64,000 nt of DNA from Mycobacterium barrassiae (GTDB lineage: Bacteria; Actinomycetota; Actinomycetes; Mycobacteriales; Mycobacteriaceae): contig NZ_JACKUK010000029.1 of assembly GCF_025822765.1 (NCBI RefSeq), positions 1 through 64,000 on the forward strand, in the 5' to 3' direction. The position numbers and the translations under genes were made by a program. The notes beneath the pieces were generated by a model. It did no database searches. It saw nothing but the letters and a program-made list of their open reading frames with translations, and was not told the DNA's origin. Each line of letters opens with the position of its first letter. Positions within the stretch are counted from its first letter, which is position 1. This document shows positions 1 through 7,923 of this stretch, piece by piece.

Positions 1-112
1 CCGGAGCGTGTCAGGAGAGGTCCACGTGCCACAACACACGGACCCCAAACAGGAATCAGTTACAGATCCCTTCCTGACACCTCCGGAGGCATTTGAGAAG
101 GACCAACTCGAT

Positions 113-682
113 CTATATCAGCGCGTCGCCGACGCGCACCGACCAGTACCCCGAAGTGACACCCTTGTACGGGCACAGCGTCTGCGTGGTCGACCGCTCG
201 AGGTGCTCGAAGGCCACATCGGTGCGGTCGATGTAATAGCGGGTGGGCAACCCGGTTTCGAACAGCAGCACCGGAGTGTGGGTGTCCGCCAGCTGCACCC
301 CGTTCAGCGCGATCGTGACGCGGCGATGGGACCGCAGCGCATCCACCCGCGCGTACGGGTTACGTGGGTGCCCGTATATCGGTTCGTCCTCCTCGAACCA
401 GTCCAACGTGTCCCATCGAAACCGCACCAGCCCGGCGAAGGGGCCGTCGTCATACACCCGTGCCGACGGAAGGCTGTCGCGCAGCACGTCGGCGCGGACA
501 TCCGATACTGGGACGTAGTACTGCGGGTAGTACGGCACCTCCCACACGTACCGCGCAGCGATCGTGTCGAAGACCAATTCGGTGCCCAGGAAGCCGCGCA
601 CTCGCCGGGGCGCGGGCTCGATGCGACCACGAGCTGCCGCCATTTGCGGGTAATCCGGTGTCGGCTGCGGGGACTTGGTCAT
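113..682 (-). CDS. DUF427 protein, C-terminally truncated
   Basis: This 189-residue protein has two DUF427-like units: residues ~28-70 (RVRGFLGTELVFDT...YYVPVSDV) and ~120-185 (VTIALNGVQLADT, CPYKGVTSGYWSV). The family is widespread in actinobacteria and its function is unknown. A GAAGGG ribosome site lies 8 bases before the ATG. The frame stops at TAG just after GDALI. Relatives normally run on here through an acidic-aromatic WSYP-type segment of about 40 residues. Remnants resembling that segment (VGPSQMPPEVSG) appear in another frame just beyond the stop, so the 3' end looks frameshifted. The family call is firm; whether the product is functional is unclear. Confidence 0.65.
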   Translation of the reverse strand: MTKSPQPTPDYPQMAAARGRIEPAPRRVRGFLGTELVFDTIAARYVWEVPYYPQYYVPVSDVRADVLRDSLPSARVYDDGPFAGLVRFRWDTLDWFEEDEPIYGHPRNPYARVDALRSHRRVTIALNGVQLADTHTPVLLFETGLPTRYYIDRTDVAFEHLERSTTQTLCPYKGVTSGYWSVRVGDALI

Positions 683-869
683 CTCGGTGCCCTTCGCTTG
701 CTTCGGTTTCAGCTGCGCACCTGAGGCGCCCAGAAAGCACAGGTGAACCGTACGCCCGGACGCGATTTCGTAACGGCGTATTGATCTTGACTTTCACGTC
801 TTTCGGAGCCTCCCTCCGGTACCGTTAGCACCGCTTTTCCGTCCCAGCGGCCTTAACAGGAAGATCACG

Positions 870-1184
870 ATGACACAACCACCGCCTGGCAATTACCCGC
901 CGCCACAAGCGGCGCCGAGCTCGCATCTGGTGCTCGGCATTCTGACGACGCTGTTCTGCTGTCTTCCGTTCGGCGTCGTCTCGATCGTCAAGGCGGCACA
1001 GGTCAACGGACTCTGGGCGCAGGGCCGGTACGCCGAGGCGCAGGCCTCGTCCGCCGCCGCCAAGAAGTGGGCGATCTGGAGCATCGTCGCCACCGTTCTG
1101 GTGTACATCGTCATCGGCATACTCATCGCAACGGGCGTCATCGCCGCCGACTTCGACACATCGACAACGACAACTGAGTACTAA
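870..1184 (+). CDS. CD225/dispanin-type small membrane protein
   Basis: This 104-residue protein begins with a Pro-rich cytoplasmic segment (MTQPPPGNYPPPQ). A first membrane helix follows (LVLGILTTLFCCLPFGVVSIVKA), then a loop with a repeated Ala-rich amphipathic stretch, and a second helix (WAIWSIVATVLVYIVIGILI). The CCLPFG...V..AxxVN pattern between helices is the CD225/dispanin signature. An AGGAAG site precedes the ATG. No enzymatic role is known for bacterial members. It lies 16 bp upstream of another small membrane gene, probably in the same transcript. Confidence 0.8.
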   Translation: MTQPPPGNYPPPQAAPSSHLVLGILTTLFCCLPFGVVSIVKAAQVNGLWAQGRYAEAQASSAAAKKWAIWSIVATVLVYIVIGILIATGVIAADFDTSTTTTEY

Positions 1185-1200
1185 CCAGCTTCAGCGCAGC

Positions 1201-1605
1201 ATGCCCGGCCGCCTCGGCGGCCCACTTCTGGTGGGCGCCTTGGCGGTCGGCGCATGCGCTGTGGTCTGGATCGGGGACCCGACCACGCCAGGCGGTTTCC
1301 TGCCTTTGTGCCCGACGAAAGCCCTTCTGGGCATTGACTGTCCGGGATGCGGGACCCTTCGGATGATCTACTCGCTGCTGCACTTCGATTTCCTGGCGGC
1401 GGTGCGGTTCAACGCCCTCGCCCTCGTCGCAGTGGCGTTGTTGCTCGTCGCCTACGCCGTGTGGACGTACGGTCGTGTCGTCGGGCGAAAAATCTCAGGC
1501 TGGCAGCAACACCGCTGGGCGGCGGCAGTGACGATGGTGGTGGTCACGCTGTGGTTCGTGGTGCGCAATCTGCCGTTCGAGCCGTTCACCGCGTTGCGCG
1601 TCTGA
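1201..1605 (+). CDS. DUF2752 membrane protein
   Basis: This 134-residue integral membrane protein has about three helices: residues 8-25, 60-85 and 105-120. The extracytoplasmic cysteine motif LCPTKALLGIDCPGCGTLRM is diagnostic of DUF2752. The function is unknown; the CPGCG motif suggests a metal or redox site, but that is inference. It starts 16 bp after the CD225 gene in the same direction and ends 11 bp before the convergent GMC oxidoreductase. Confidence 0.8.
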   Translation: MPGRLGGPLLVGALAVGACAVVWIGDPTTPGGFLPLCPTKALLGIDCPGCGTLRMIYSLLHFDFLAAVRFNALALVAVALLLVAYAVWTYGRVVGRKISGWQQHRWAAAVTMVVVTLWFVVRNLPFEPFTALRV

Positions 1606-1615
1606 CCGGCGAAAT

Positions 1616-2965
1616 CTACTGACTCAGCGCGTGATCGGCGCTTCGAATCGCCAGCGCCGCCGCGGTAAGCGTCGGGTTGACCGCCAGCGCCGTCGGGATC
1701 AGCCCGACCGTGGCGAGATAGAGGTTGTCGGTTCCCCACACCAAACCGAAGCCGTCGGTCACCGAGTTCCCGTCGTCGACGTCACCCATGCGACACGTGC
1801 CCATCACGTGTGCGAACCCGAGGTCCATCCACTGGGGTTCCACGCCCGCGCGAAATCGACCGAGGTGCGCGGCAAGTCGGTGCTGATCGGCCAGGGCAGC
1901 GTCCATACGCCTGCGGTCCGCGGCGCGCAGCGGGACATGGAACCGCACACTGCAGTCGTCGGCGATCGTCATCGTGTTGTCAGGGTGGATGTCCACGGGA
2001 CAGAACGACTGAATCTCGACGAGCCGATTGGTCGGCACCTCGAGATCGGGTGGCTGCGCGGGGGTCGGGCAGGTGTCGCGGAGGATCATCGTGTTCCAGG
2101 GCTCGGTGGGGGTCGGCGGGATCTGTAGCCGCGCCGGGATGTCGTAACCATCACTGCGGCAGAGGTTTTCGTCAAGTACCAGCTGGGAGACGAGTACCGG
2201 ATGATAGGTGAGGTATCTGCCGAGCCCCTGGGATCTCAGTCCCGAGCGGTACAGCAGCAGCGGGGTGTCGAAGGCGCCCGCCGCCACGACGACGACATCA
2301 GCGTCAATGTGCTCACCGTCGGCAAGCTCCACTCCGGCGATTTGTGTGCGTTTCGGAGCGGTGAGCGCTCCCGAACGCACACAAATCACCCGGGCGGTCC
2401 GGATCGGGACGCTGGTGCCGTCGAGGATGTCGTGGGGCGCGACGTAGTAGATGGTGGACGCATTCACCAGCCGGCCTGCCATGGGTTGGCCGACGATGTC
2501 GCGGCCGTCGTCGGCGAGTCGCCCGTGTAGTCGTTCGACGATGCATCGTTGGCGCACAGAATCGTCGAAGGTGTCGTCGTGGACGTCGAGATACCGTTCG
2601 GCCTCGCCGAGATACCGGTCCCACTCGTCGACGGGCATCACCGGCCACAGTTCGAATGCGGCAGGCCGCGGGCAGTTGTTGGTCCAGAGCACCCCCTGAC
2701 CGCCCGCCGCAGCGGTCGTCGAAGCACCGGGCAGCCCCTCAGGCGGCGCCCCTTCGTCGAAATACCGGAAATAGCCGGCGATTCCGGCGAAATAGGAATC
2801 CGGGTCGCGCTGAAAGCGGAGCTCGTTGCGCACGTGGCTACCGGGTGGGGACGAGATCGGCTGCCCGGCTTCCAGCAGCACCACCTGCTTCCCGGCCTCG
2901 GCGAAGCGGCGTGCGACCACCGCACCGATCGGACCGCTGCCGACGACGACCACGTCCGTGCGCAC
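1616..2965 (-). CDS. GMC-family FAD-dependent oxidoreductase
   Basis: This protein of about 449 residues is a flavin alcohol or sugar oxidoreductase-like enzyme. The N-terminal Rossmann motif is VVVVGSGPIGAVVARRF, followed by the ribityl-binding VVLLEAG. The C-terminal GMC signature is MGTCRMG, then the FAD-closing segment LAVNPTLTAAALAIR. I chose the GTG at 2965 because GAGGAA sits 7 bases upstream and the protein then begins directly at the FAD motif. An ATG at 3028 would add 21 residues. The substrate cannot be read. A 49-bp palindrome lies inside the gene. The gene is divergent from an SDR across a ~160 bp promoter region. Confidence 0.8.
   Translation of the reverse strand: MRTDVVVVGSGPIGAVVARRFAEAGKQVVLLEAGQPISSPPGSHVRNELRFQRDPDSYFAGIAGYFRYFDEGAPPEGLPGASTTAAAGGQGVLWTNNCPRPAAFELWPVMPVDEWDRYLGEAERYLDVHDDTFDDSVRQRCIVERLHGRLADDGRDIVGQPMAGRLVNASTIYYVAPHDILDGTSVPIRTARVICVRSGALTAPKRTQIAGVELADGEHIDADVVVVAAGAFDTPLLLYRSGLRSQGLGRYLTYHPVLVSQLVLDENLCRSDGYDIPARLQIPPTPTEPWNTMILRDTCPTPAQPPDLEVPTNRLVEIQSFCPVDIHPDNTMTIADDCSVRFHVPLRAADRRRMDAALADQHRLAAHLGRFRAGVEPQWMDLGFAHVMGTCRMGDVDDGNSVTDGFGLVWGTDNLYLATVGLIPTALAVNPTLTAAALAIRSADHALSQ
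2339..2387. repeat. 49-bp near-perfect palindrome inside a coding sequence
   Basis: Two 22-base arms (2339-2360 and 2366-2387) are complementary at 20 of 22 positions around the 5-base loop GTGAG. The arms begin GATTTGTGTGCGTT. Inside the GMC oxidoreductase it encodes an odd stretch, ICVRSGALTAPKRTQI, where relatives have a short variable strand before G-V-E-L. It looks like a palindromic mobile or REP-like unit accommodated in frame. No second copy is visible in this window. Confidence 0.7.
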
Positions 2966-3122
2966 GGCTGGGTTCCTCAGGAATCGCCGGCGCGTTTGAG
3001 TCTGCCTTCCATCCGGACCTCCCGACATCGCAGTTGGCGAAACGATAAGCCGCCTCGCTCGCCTTGTGGGCGAAACGCAGACGCAGCTATGCGGCATGGT
3101 GAAAGGAGCCTCGTCGGGCAAT

Positions 3123-3902
3123 ATGTCAGTCGTGCCCGGACTGCTGGAGAACAAGGTCGTCATCGTCGCCGGGCTCGGCGGCATCGGAAACGGTCTGGCG
3201 CGCCGGTACTTCGACGAGGGCGCCCGGCTCGTCGTCGGCGACATCGATGACGAGACCGTGTCGCGCGTCGTCGCCGAGATCGACCCGTCGGGACAGCGGA
3301 TGCTCGGGGTCGCGCTCGACGGCGCCGACGAAGAGTCGGTCATCTCGATCGTCCGGCTGGCGGTGGACACGTTCGGTCGGCTCGACGGTCTGCACGTCAA
3401 CTTCACCAACGCCGCCGACGCGTATCTACCCGGCGGAGTCGTCGAGCTTCCGCTGGAGGCCTTCGACGAAGTGATGCGCGTCAACACACGTGGCTTCGTG
3501 ATCTGCGCCAAGCACGCGATCCCGCCGATGATCGACGCGGGCGGCGGCTCGATCGTGTTCACCGCGTCCATCGACGCCTACAACGGCGCATCCACCCGGG
3601 TGTCCTACGCGATGAGCAAAGCGGCGGAATTGGCGTTGATGCGCCACATCGCCCGCAGGTACGGCCCGAAGGGCATCCGCGCCAATGCCATTGCCCCAGG
3701 CCTGATCTGGCACTACAAGTTCGACGACCAGTGGATGCCTGAAGGCGTCCTCGAGCAGACGCGTGCCCGTCAGATGATCAAATCGCGGTTCGGGAATCCG
3801 GATGACGTCGCGGCGCTGGGCGCACTGTTGCTCTCCGACGACGGCAGCTTCATCACCGCGCAGACCATCAGCGTCGACGGTGGGGTGACGTTCCGTCCGT
3901 AG
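3123..3902 (+). CDS. SDR-family oxidoreductase
   Basis: This classical short-chain dehydrogenase of about 259 residues has the cofactor motif GLGGIGNG near residue 17 instead of the usual TGxxxGIG. It also has an acidic D after strand 2 (VVGDID, suggesting NAD preference). The catalytic Ser lies in FTASIDAYNG and Tyr/Lys in YAMSKAA, followed by NAIAPG and a C-terminal ISVDGG. The 3123 ATG gives the normal SDR N-terminus; in-frame ATGs at 3066 and 3099 would add unusual extensions. Divergent from the GMC oxidoreductase, so the two may act on one pathway. The substrate is unknown. Confidence 0.8.
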   Translation: MSVVPGLLENKVVIVAGLGGIGNGLARRYFDEGARLVVGDIDDETVSRVVAEIDPSGQRMLGVALDGADEESVISIVRLAVDTFGRLDGLHVNFTNAADAYLPGGVVELPLEAFDEVMRVNTRGFVICAKHAIPPMIDAGGGSIVFTASIDAYNGASTRVSYAMSKAAELALMRHIARRYGPKGIRANAIAPGLIWHYKFDDQWMPEGVLEQTRARQMIKSRFGNPDDVAALGALLLSDDGSFITAQTISVDGGVTFRP

Positions 3903-3908
3903 TCCGGC

Positions 3909-4571
3909 TCAGCGGTAGTAGTTCTCGTCGCCGGTGGGGTATCCACCGCCGCGGGTCGTGACGTGCACGTGGTCGAAGTGGCCGTAGCCGCCGGCTCGCT
4001 GTCCACCGTTCGGCGTGTAGTAGACGCCGCGCCAGATGGCGTCCTGAAGGCTGAAGCGCGCCGCATTGCGCAGCACGTAGTCGACGATCTCGTTGCCGAG
4101 CGCGATGCCCTCGGCGCTACCGGGGTTGGGGATCATCACGTCAAGCGCCAGGCCGTTGGGATGCCAGCGCAGCGCGTCCGGGCGAACACCGCCGATGTTG
4201 CGAATCTCGGGGAAGGCCGCGGTGATGGCCCGCGACGCCAAGATCGTCTTCACCTGTAGACCACGTTCGGGCGCCAGCCCGACGGGCAGCGTGCGATCGA
4301 CCGTCCGGTACCGCGACGCCGCGATGATGGTGTCGGGTGCACCAGAGCTCAGCGAGACCTGGCCGACGAGGGGCGCCGGGAACTGCGCCGCCGGCGCCGA
4401 GGCCACGATCGCCACGTCTCGCGGCGCAGCCTGTTCCACCGGTCCGTCCGCCGCAACCTTGGCTGGCTGACCGTCTCCTCCGACCGCGAACCACAGGGCG
4501 GCGGGGCCGAGGATCGAAGCCAGCACAAACGGCGACGTCCGTCGCGTTTTGGGTTTTGAATGCCGACCCAC
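3909..4571 (-). CDS. Exported protein with M15/ARB-07466-like C-terminal domain
   Basis: About 220 residues. The start VGRHSKPKTRR followed by a hydrophobic helix (SPFVLASILGPAALWFAV) is a typical mycobacterial signal-anchor. A disordered Ala/Pro-rich linker follows. The C-terminal domain (residues ~105-215) carries WHPNGLALDVMI and YGHFDHVHVTT. These His/Asp pairs are like the zinc-site motifs of D-Ala-D-Ala peptidase-fold proteins, so a cell-wall role is likely. Translation may start at the GTG at 4571 (chosen for GRHSK at the N-terminus) or at ATGs at 4583 or 4610. Divergent from the GntR regulator. Confidence 0.7.
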   Translation of the reverse strand: MGRHSKPKTRRTSPFVLASILGPAALWFAVGGDGQPAKVAADGPVEQAAPRDVAIVASAPAAQFPAPLVGQVSLSSGAPDTIIAASRYRTVDRTLPVGLAPERGLQVKTILASRAITAAFPEIRNIGGVRPDALRWHPNGLALDVMIPNPGSAEGIALGNEIVDYVLRNAARFSLQDAIWRGVYYTPNGGQRAGGYGHFDHVHVTTRGGGYPTGDENYYR

Positions 4572-4723
4572 GCAGAGCACCATAACCGCAAATAGGTACA
4601 AACACAGCAACGAGCCGACCTGCGACGATGTTTCCGCAGGTCACAGCCCGAGATAATTTTGTTACCAGTCCGTTATCGACGGCGCTCGGTCTGGTCGCGC
4701 GCGGATACGTACACAATCGACAC

Positions 4724-5509
4724 GTGGCAGAGCCGACCATCCAGTTTCGCCGCCTCGCCGAGCAGATCGCCGACGAGCTTCGGCGCCGCATTCTTCGCGG
4801 TGAGCTGGCCGACGGCAGCATCCTGCCCAAGGAGGACGAGCTCCTGGTCGAATTCCCGGTGAGCAAGCCGTCGCTGCGCGAGGCGATGCGCATCCTCGAG
4901 GCGGAAGGTCTGCTCCGCGTCCGTCGCGGGAAGCTCGGCGGGGCCGTGGTGCGCAGGCCCAATGCCGCCAACGTCGCCTATACGGTCGGCCTGGTGCTGG
5001 GGTCCCAGGAGGTGGGCCTCTCCGACGTCGGCAACGCCCTGCTTCAGGTCGAGCCTGCGTGCGCGGGCCTGTGCGCCCAGCGGGCCGACCGCAAGCGCGC
5101 CGTGGTCCCACAGCTGCGACGGCTGCACGCCGAGGCCGTCGAGGCGGTCGAGGACCTGCTGCTGGTGACCTCGGCCAGCCGGCGGTTCCACGAGTCACTC
5201 GTCTCCCTGTGCGGCAACAAGACCATGATCATTCTGGCCGGGGCGCTCGAGATGCTGTGGTCGGCGCATGAGACCAGTTGGTCGAGCCGGGTGACGGACG
5301 GCAGCATCGTGCCGATCGAAGAGCGCGTCGCTGTGCTCGAGGACCACCTGCAGGTGATCGAGGCGATCGACGACGGGGACGCGCGGCGGGCGTACGACCT
5401 GGCCGCGGCGCATCTCATCGACGCGCAGCACTACCCCGGATCGTCGGGCATCGTCGACCCCGCCTCGCTGCGCAACTGGGCGCACAGCCCGCCGGAATCC
5501 GATCGTTGA
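4724..5509 (+). CDS. FadR-subfamily GntR transcriptional regulator
   Basis: This protein of about 261 residues has an N-terminal winged helix (FRRLAEQIADELRRRILRGEL...LPKEDELLVEFPVSKPSLREAMRILEAEGLLRVRRG), followed by an all-helical FCD ligand-binding domain with R-FHESL and the late His in AAAHLIDAQHY. FCD domains bind small carboxylates or acyl-CoAs, often through a metal. The GTG at 4724 starts the protein exactly at the HTH domain; the transcript may be leaderless. It lies 30 bp ahead of the CoA ligase operon, its probable target. Confidence 0.85.
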   Translation: MAEPTIQFRRLAEQIADELRRRILRGELADGSILPKEDELLVEFPVSKPSLREAMRILEAEGLLRVRRGKLGGAVVRRPNAANVAYTVGLVLGSQEVGLSDVGNALLQVEPACAGLCAQRADRKRAVVPQLRRLHAEAVEAVEDLLLVTSASRRFHESLVSLCGNKTMIILAGALEMLWSAHETSWSSRVTDGSIVPIEERVAVLEDHLQVIEAIDDGDARRAYDLAAAHLIDAQHYPGSSGIVDPASLRNWAHSPPESDR

Positions 5510-5539
5510 CCGCGATCCTTATTTTCATATGATTTGGTG

Positions 5540-7120
5540 ATGGACGACGCCGGGGTCGCCGTGACGAGCGCAGAAGCCGCGCAATATCGGGCCGCCGGCT
5601 GGTGGTCGGACGTCACCCTGTCCGATTGCGTGCACCGCAACGCCGCGTCGACGCCGGACAAACCGGCCTACATCGACTTCACCCTGGACTCGGCCGACCA
5701 TCAGCTGAGCTGGGCGGAGTTCGACCGTGCGGCCACCAATCTGGCCTGCGACCTACGCGGCCTCGGTGTGCAGCGAGGAGACCGCGTCGCGTTATGGCAC
5801 AAGGACAGTGCGGCCATCCACGTCGCGTTGGTGGCCATCGAGCGCTGCGGCGCCGCCGTCGTGGGGCTGGGGGCCCGTGCGGGCATCCGCGAGGTCGAGC
5901 AGATCCTGCGCACCACGCAGCCCTCCCTACTGGTCACCGATACCGATCGACACGGACCGGCGCTGGAGGCCTCCGACGCCTCGCTTCGGGTGGTGGCGTT
6001 GGGCTCCGAACTCTCCGTGGACACCGGGCCGCGGCATTCGGGTAGCGGATTGTCGCCGACGGGCCCGGACGACGTCTTCCTGATCAACTCCACATCGGGC
6101 ACCACCGGTATGCCCAAATGCGTTGTCCACACTCAGAATCGGTGGCACTACTTCCATCTCAAGGCGGTCGCCAACGGGAAGCTCACCGCGGACGACGTCT
6201 TTCTGCCCGTCATCCCGACACCGTTCGGCTTCGGGATCTGGACCTCGCACACCACCCCCATCCACCTCGGGGCGACCACCGTGCGCATCGAGCGCTTCGA
6301 TCCCGCCGCGACGTGCGCGGCCATCGAGCGGCACGGCGCGACGGTGTTGTGTTGCGTCAGCACGCAATTGGCGATGATCCTCGCAGATCCGGCGTCGCGG
6401 GACCACGACCTGAGCAGCCTGCGGGTCGTGTTCACCGGTGGCGAGCCACTGCCGTATACGCAGGCGGCGCGCTTCGAGGAACTGACCGGCGTCACCATCC
6501 TGCAGTTCTACGGATCCAACGAAACCGGCATGTTGAGCGCCACCACACTCGAGGACTCCCTGGACCGCAGGCTGCGCACCGCAGGCCGGATCGTGCCGGA
6601 GATGCAGGTGCGGTTGTTCGACGGTGACCGTGACGTCACCGAGTCGGGCCGCGGCCAGCCCGCGTGCCGAGGGCCCGCGCTGTCGCTCGGGTATCTCGGC
6701 GGTACCGACCACGACAAGCTGTTCACCAAGGACGGCTGGATGCGCATGGGTGACATCTGTGAACTGGACGCCGACGGCTACCTGACGCTGACCGGCCGGA
6801 CATCGGACTTCATCCTGCGCGGCGGAAAGAACATCAGCGCGGTGCAGGTCGAGGAAGCGGTGGCGACACACCCCGCGGTCGCCGTGGCTGCGGCCGTGGC
6901 GATGCCCGACCCGATCTTCGGCGAGCGAGTGTGCGTCTACGTCGAACTCAGGCAGAGCGGCACACTCGATCTCCCGACGCTCGTCGACCATCTGCTGGCC
7001 CAGGGTGTCTCCAAGGAGTTGTTGCCGGAACGGCTCGAAGTGCTCGCCGAACTACCGCGCTCATCCGGCGGCAAAGTCGCCAAAGGTCAACTTCGCGAAC
7101 GGATTCGGGAGACGTTATGA
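5540..7120 (+). CDS. Acyl-CoA synthetase (AMP-forming ligase)
   Basis: This adenylate-forming enzyme of about 526 residues activates a carboxylate to an acyl-AMP and then acyl-CoA. The phosphate loop is STSGTTGMPK near residue 187. FYGSNETG follows at ~325, the hinge region DGWMRMGDICELDADGYLTLTGR at ~400, and the C-terminal catalytic lysine in SSGGKVAKGQLRE. It resembles cyclohexanecarboxylate- or medium-chain acyl-CoA ligases. The start could be the ATG at 5540 or the GTG/TTG just before it; no clear ribosome site exists. It overlaps the aldolase gene by ATGA. Substrate unknown. Confidence 0.85.
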   Translation: MDDAGVAVTSAEAAQYRAAGWWSDVTLSDCVHRNAASTPDKPAYIDFTLDSADHQLSWAEFDRAATNLACDLRGLGVQRGDRVALWHKDSAAIHVALVAIERCGAAVVGLGARAGIREVEQILRTTQPSLLVTDTDRHGPALEASDASLRVVALGSELSVDTGPRHSGSGLSPTGPDDVFLINSTSGTTGMPKCVVHTQNRWHYFHLKAVANGKLTADDVFLPVIPTPFGFGIWTSHTTPIHLGATTVRIERFDPAATCAAIERHGATVLCCVSTQLAMILADPASRDHDLSSLRVVFTGGEPLPYTQAARFEELTGVTILQFYGSNETGMLSATTLEDSLDRRLRTAGRIVPEMQVRLFDGDRDVTESGRGQPACRGPALSLGYLGGTDHDKLFTKDGWMRMGDICELDADGYLTLTGRTSDFILRGGKNISAVQVEEAVATHPAVAVAAAVAMPDPIFGERVCVYVELRQSGTLDLPTLVDHLLAQGVSKELLPERLEVLAELPRSSGGKVAKGQLRERIRETL

Positions 7121-7890
7121 CCACAGAAGAGGTACGGCGGGGCGGCCTGGATGTGTGGGCGCCGGCTAAGACCCCGCCCATCGGTGCCGACCTCACCGAC
7201 GAACAACTCATGGCGATCGCGTTCCGACACCTCGCCGACATCGGCTTCTCGGAGAACATGGCCGGGCACATCACGTGGCAGCCCGACGGGCAGTCCGAGA
7301 TGTTCGTTAATCCGTGGGGCCTGTGGTGGCAGGAGTTGACCGCATCTGACATCTGCGTGGTCGACGAGGACGCCCGTGTGGTCCGCGGCCGCTGGGACGT
7401 CACACCCGCGATCCACCTGCACACCGAACTGCACCGCATCCGGCCCGACGCACGCGTAGTGATCCACAACCATCCCTACTACGTCAGTCTCATCGCTGCC
7501 CTGGGTACCTTGCCTGAACTCGTCCACCAGACCGGGTCACTGTTCCTCGACGACATGTATCTGGTCGAGAATTACGACGGTGAGATCGACGCACCCTGGC
7601 GCGCAAGAGAACTGGCGCAACAGATCGGCGCTGCCAACCTCATCGTGCTCGCGAACCACGGCGTCATCGCCGCCGGACGCAACCTGGCCGAGGCGGTATA
7701 TCGCGCGGTGTCGATCGAGCGGGTGTGCCGACTGGCCTACGACGTGATGCTGACCGGGCGGACGCCGTCGAAGATGAGCCGCGGCGACATGGTCGGTATG
7801 CAGGCGTCGCTGATCGAGCGCGCCGCCGACGTCTACTGGGCCGGGGCCGCCCGCATGACGATCAAAGCCCACCCCGATGTTCTGAGCTAG
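7117..7890 (+). CDS. Class II aldolase/adducin-family protein
   Basis: This 257-residue protein has the family zinc site: H-x-H in AIHLHTELH, the preceding ARVVIHNHPYY, and a third His in VLANHGVIAAG. FSENMAGHITW near residue 47 is the substrate phosphate-loop region. Members are aldolases, epimerases or decarboxylases of small hydroxy-carbonyl compounds. The ATG at 7117 overlaps the TGA of the CoA ligase, so translation is coupled. It is followed 33 bp later by an amidohydrolase. The substrate is not evident. Confidence 0.85.
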   Translation: MTTEEVRRGGLDVWAPAKTPPIGADLTDEQLMAIAFRHLADIGFSENMAGHITWQPDGQSEMFVNPWGLWWQELTASDICVVDEDARVVRGRWDVTPAIHLHTELHRIRPDARVVIHNHPYYVSLIAALGTLPELVHQTGSLFLDDMYLVENYDGEIDAPWRARELAQQIGAANLIVLANHGVIAAGRNLAEAVYRAVSIERVCRLAYDVMLTGRTPSKMSRGDMVGMQASLIERAADVYWAGAARMTIKAHPDVLS

Positions 7891-7923
7891 TGGCCAACCG
7901 ACAACGAGAATCGAGGATTGCCA

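Noticed and set aside
2966-3571. N-terminal extension of the GMC oxidoreductase to an upstream ATG
   Set aside because: The added residues are the antisense of the SDR gene and are low complexity; a good ribosome site supports the GTG at 2965.
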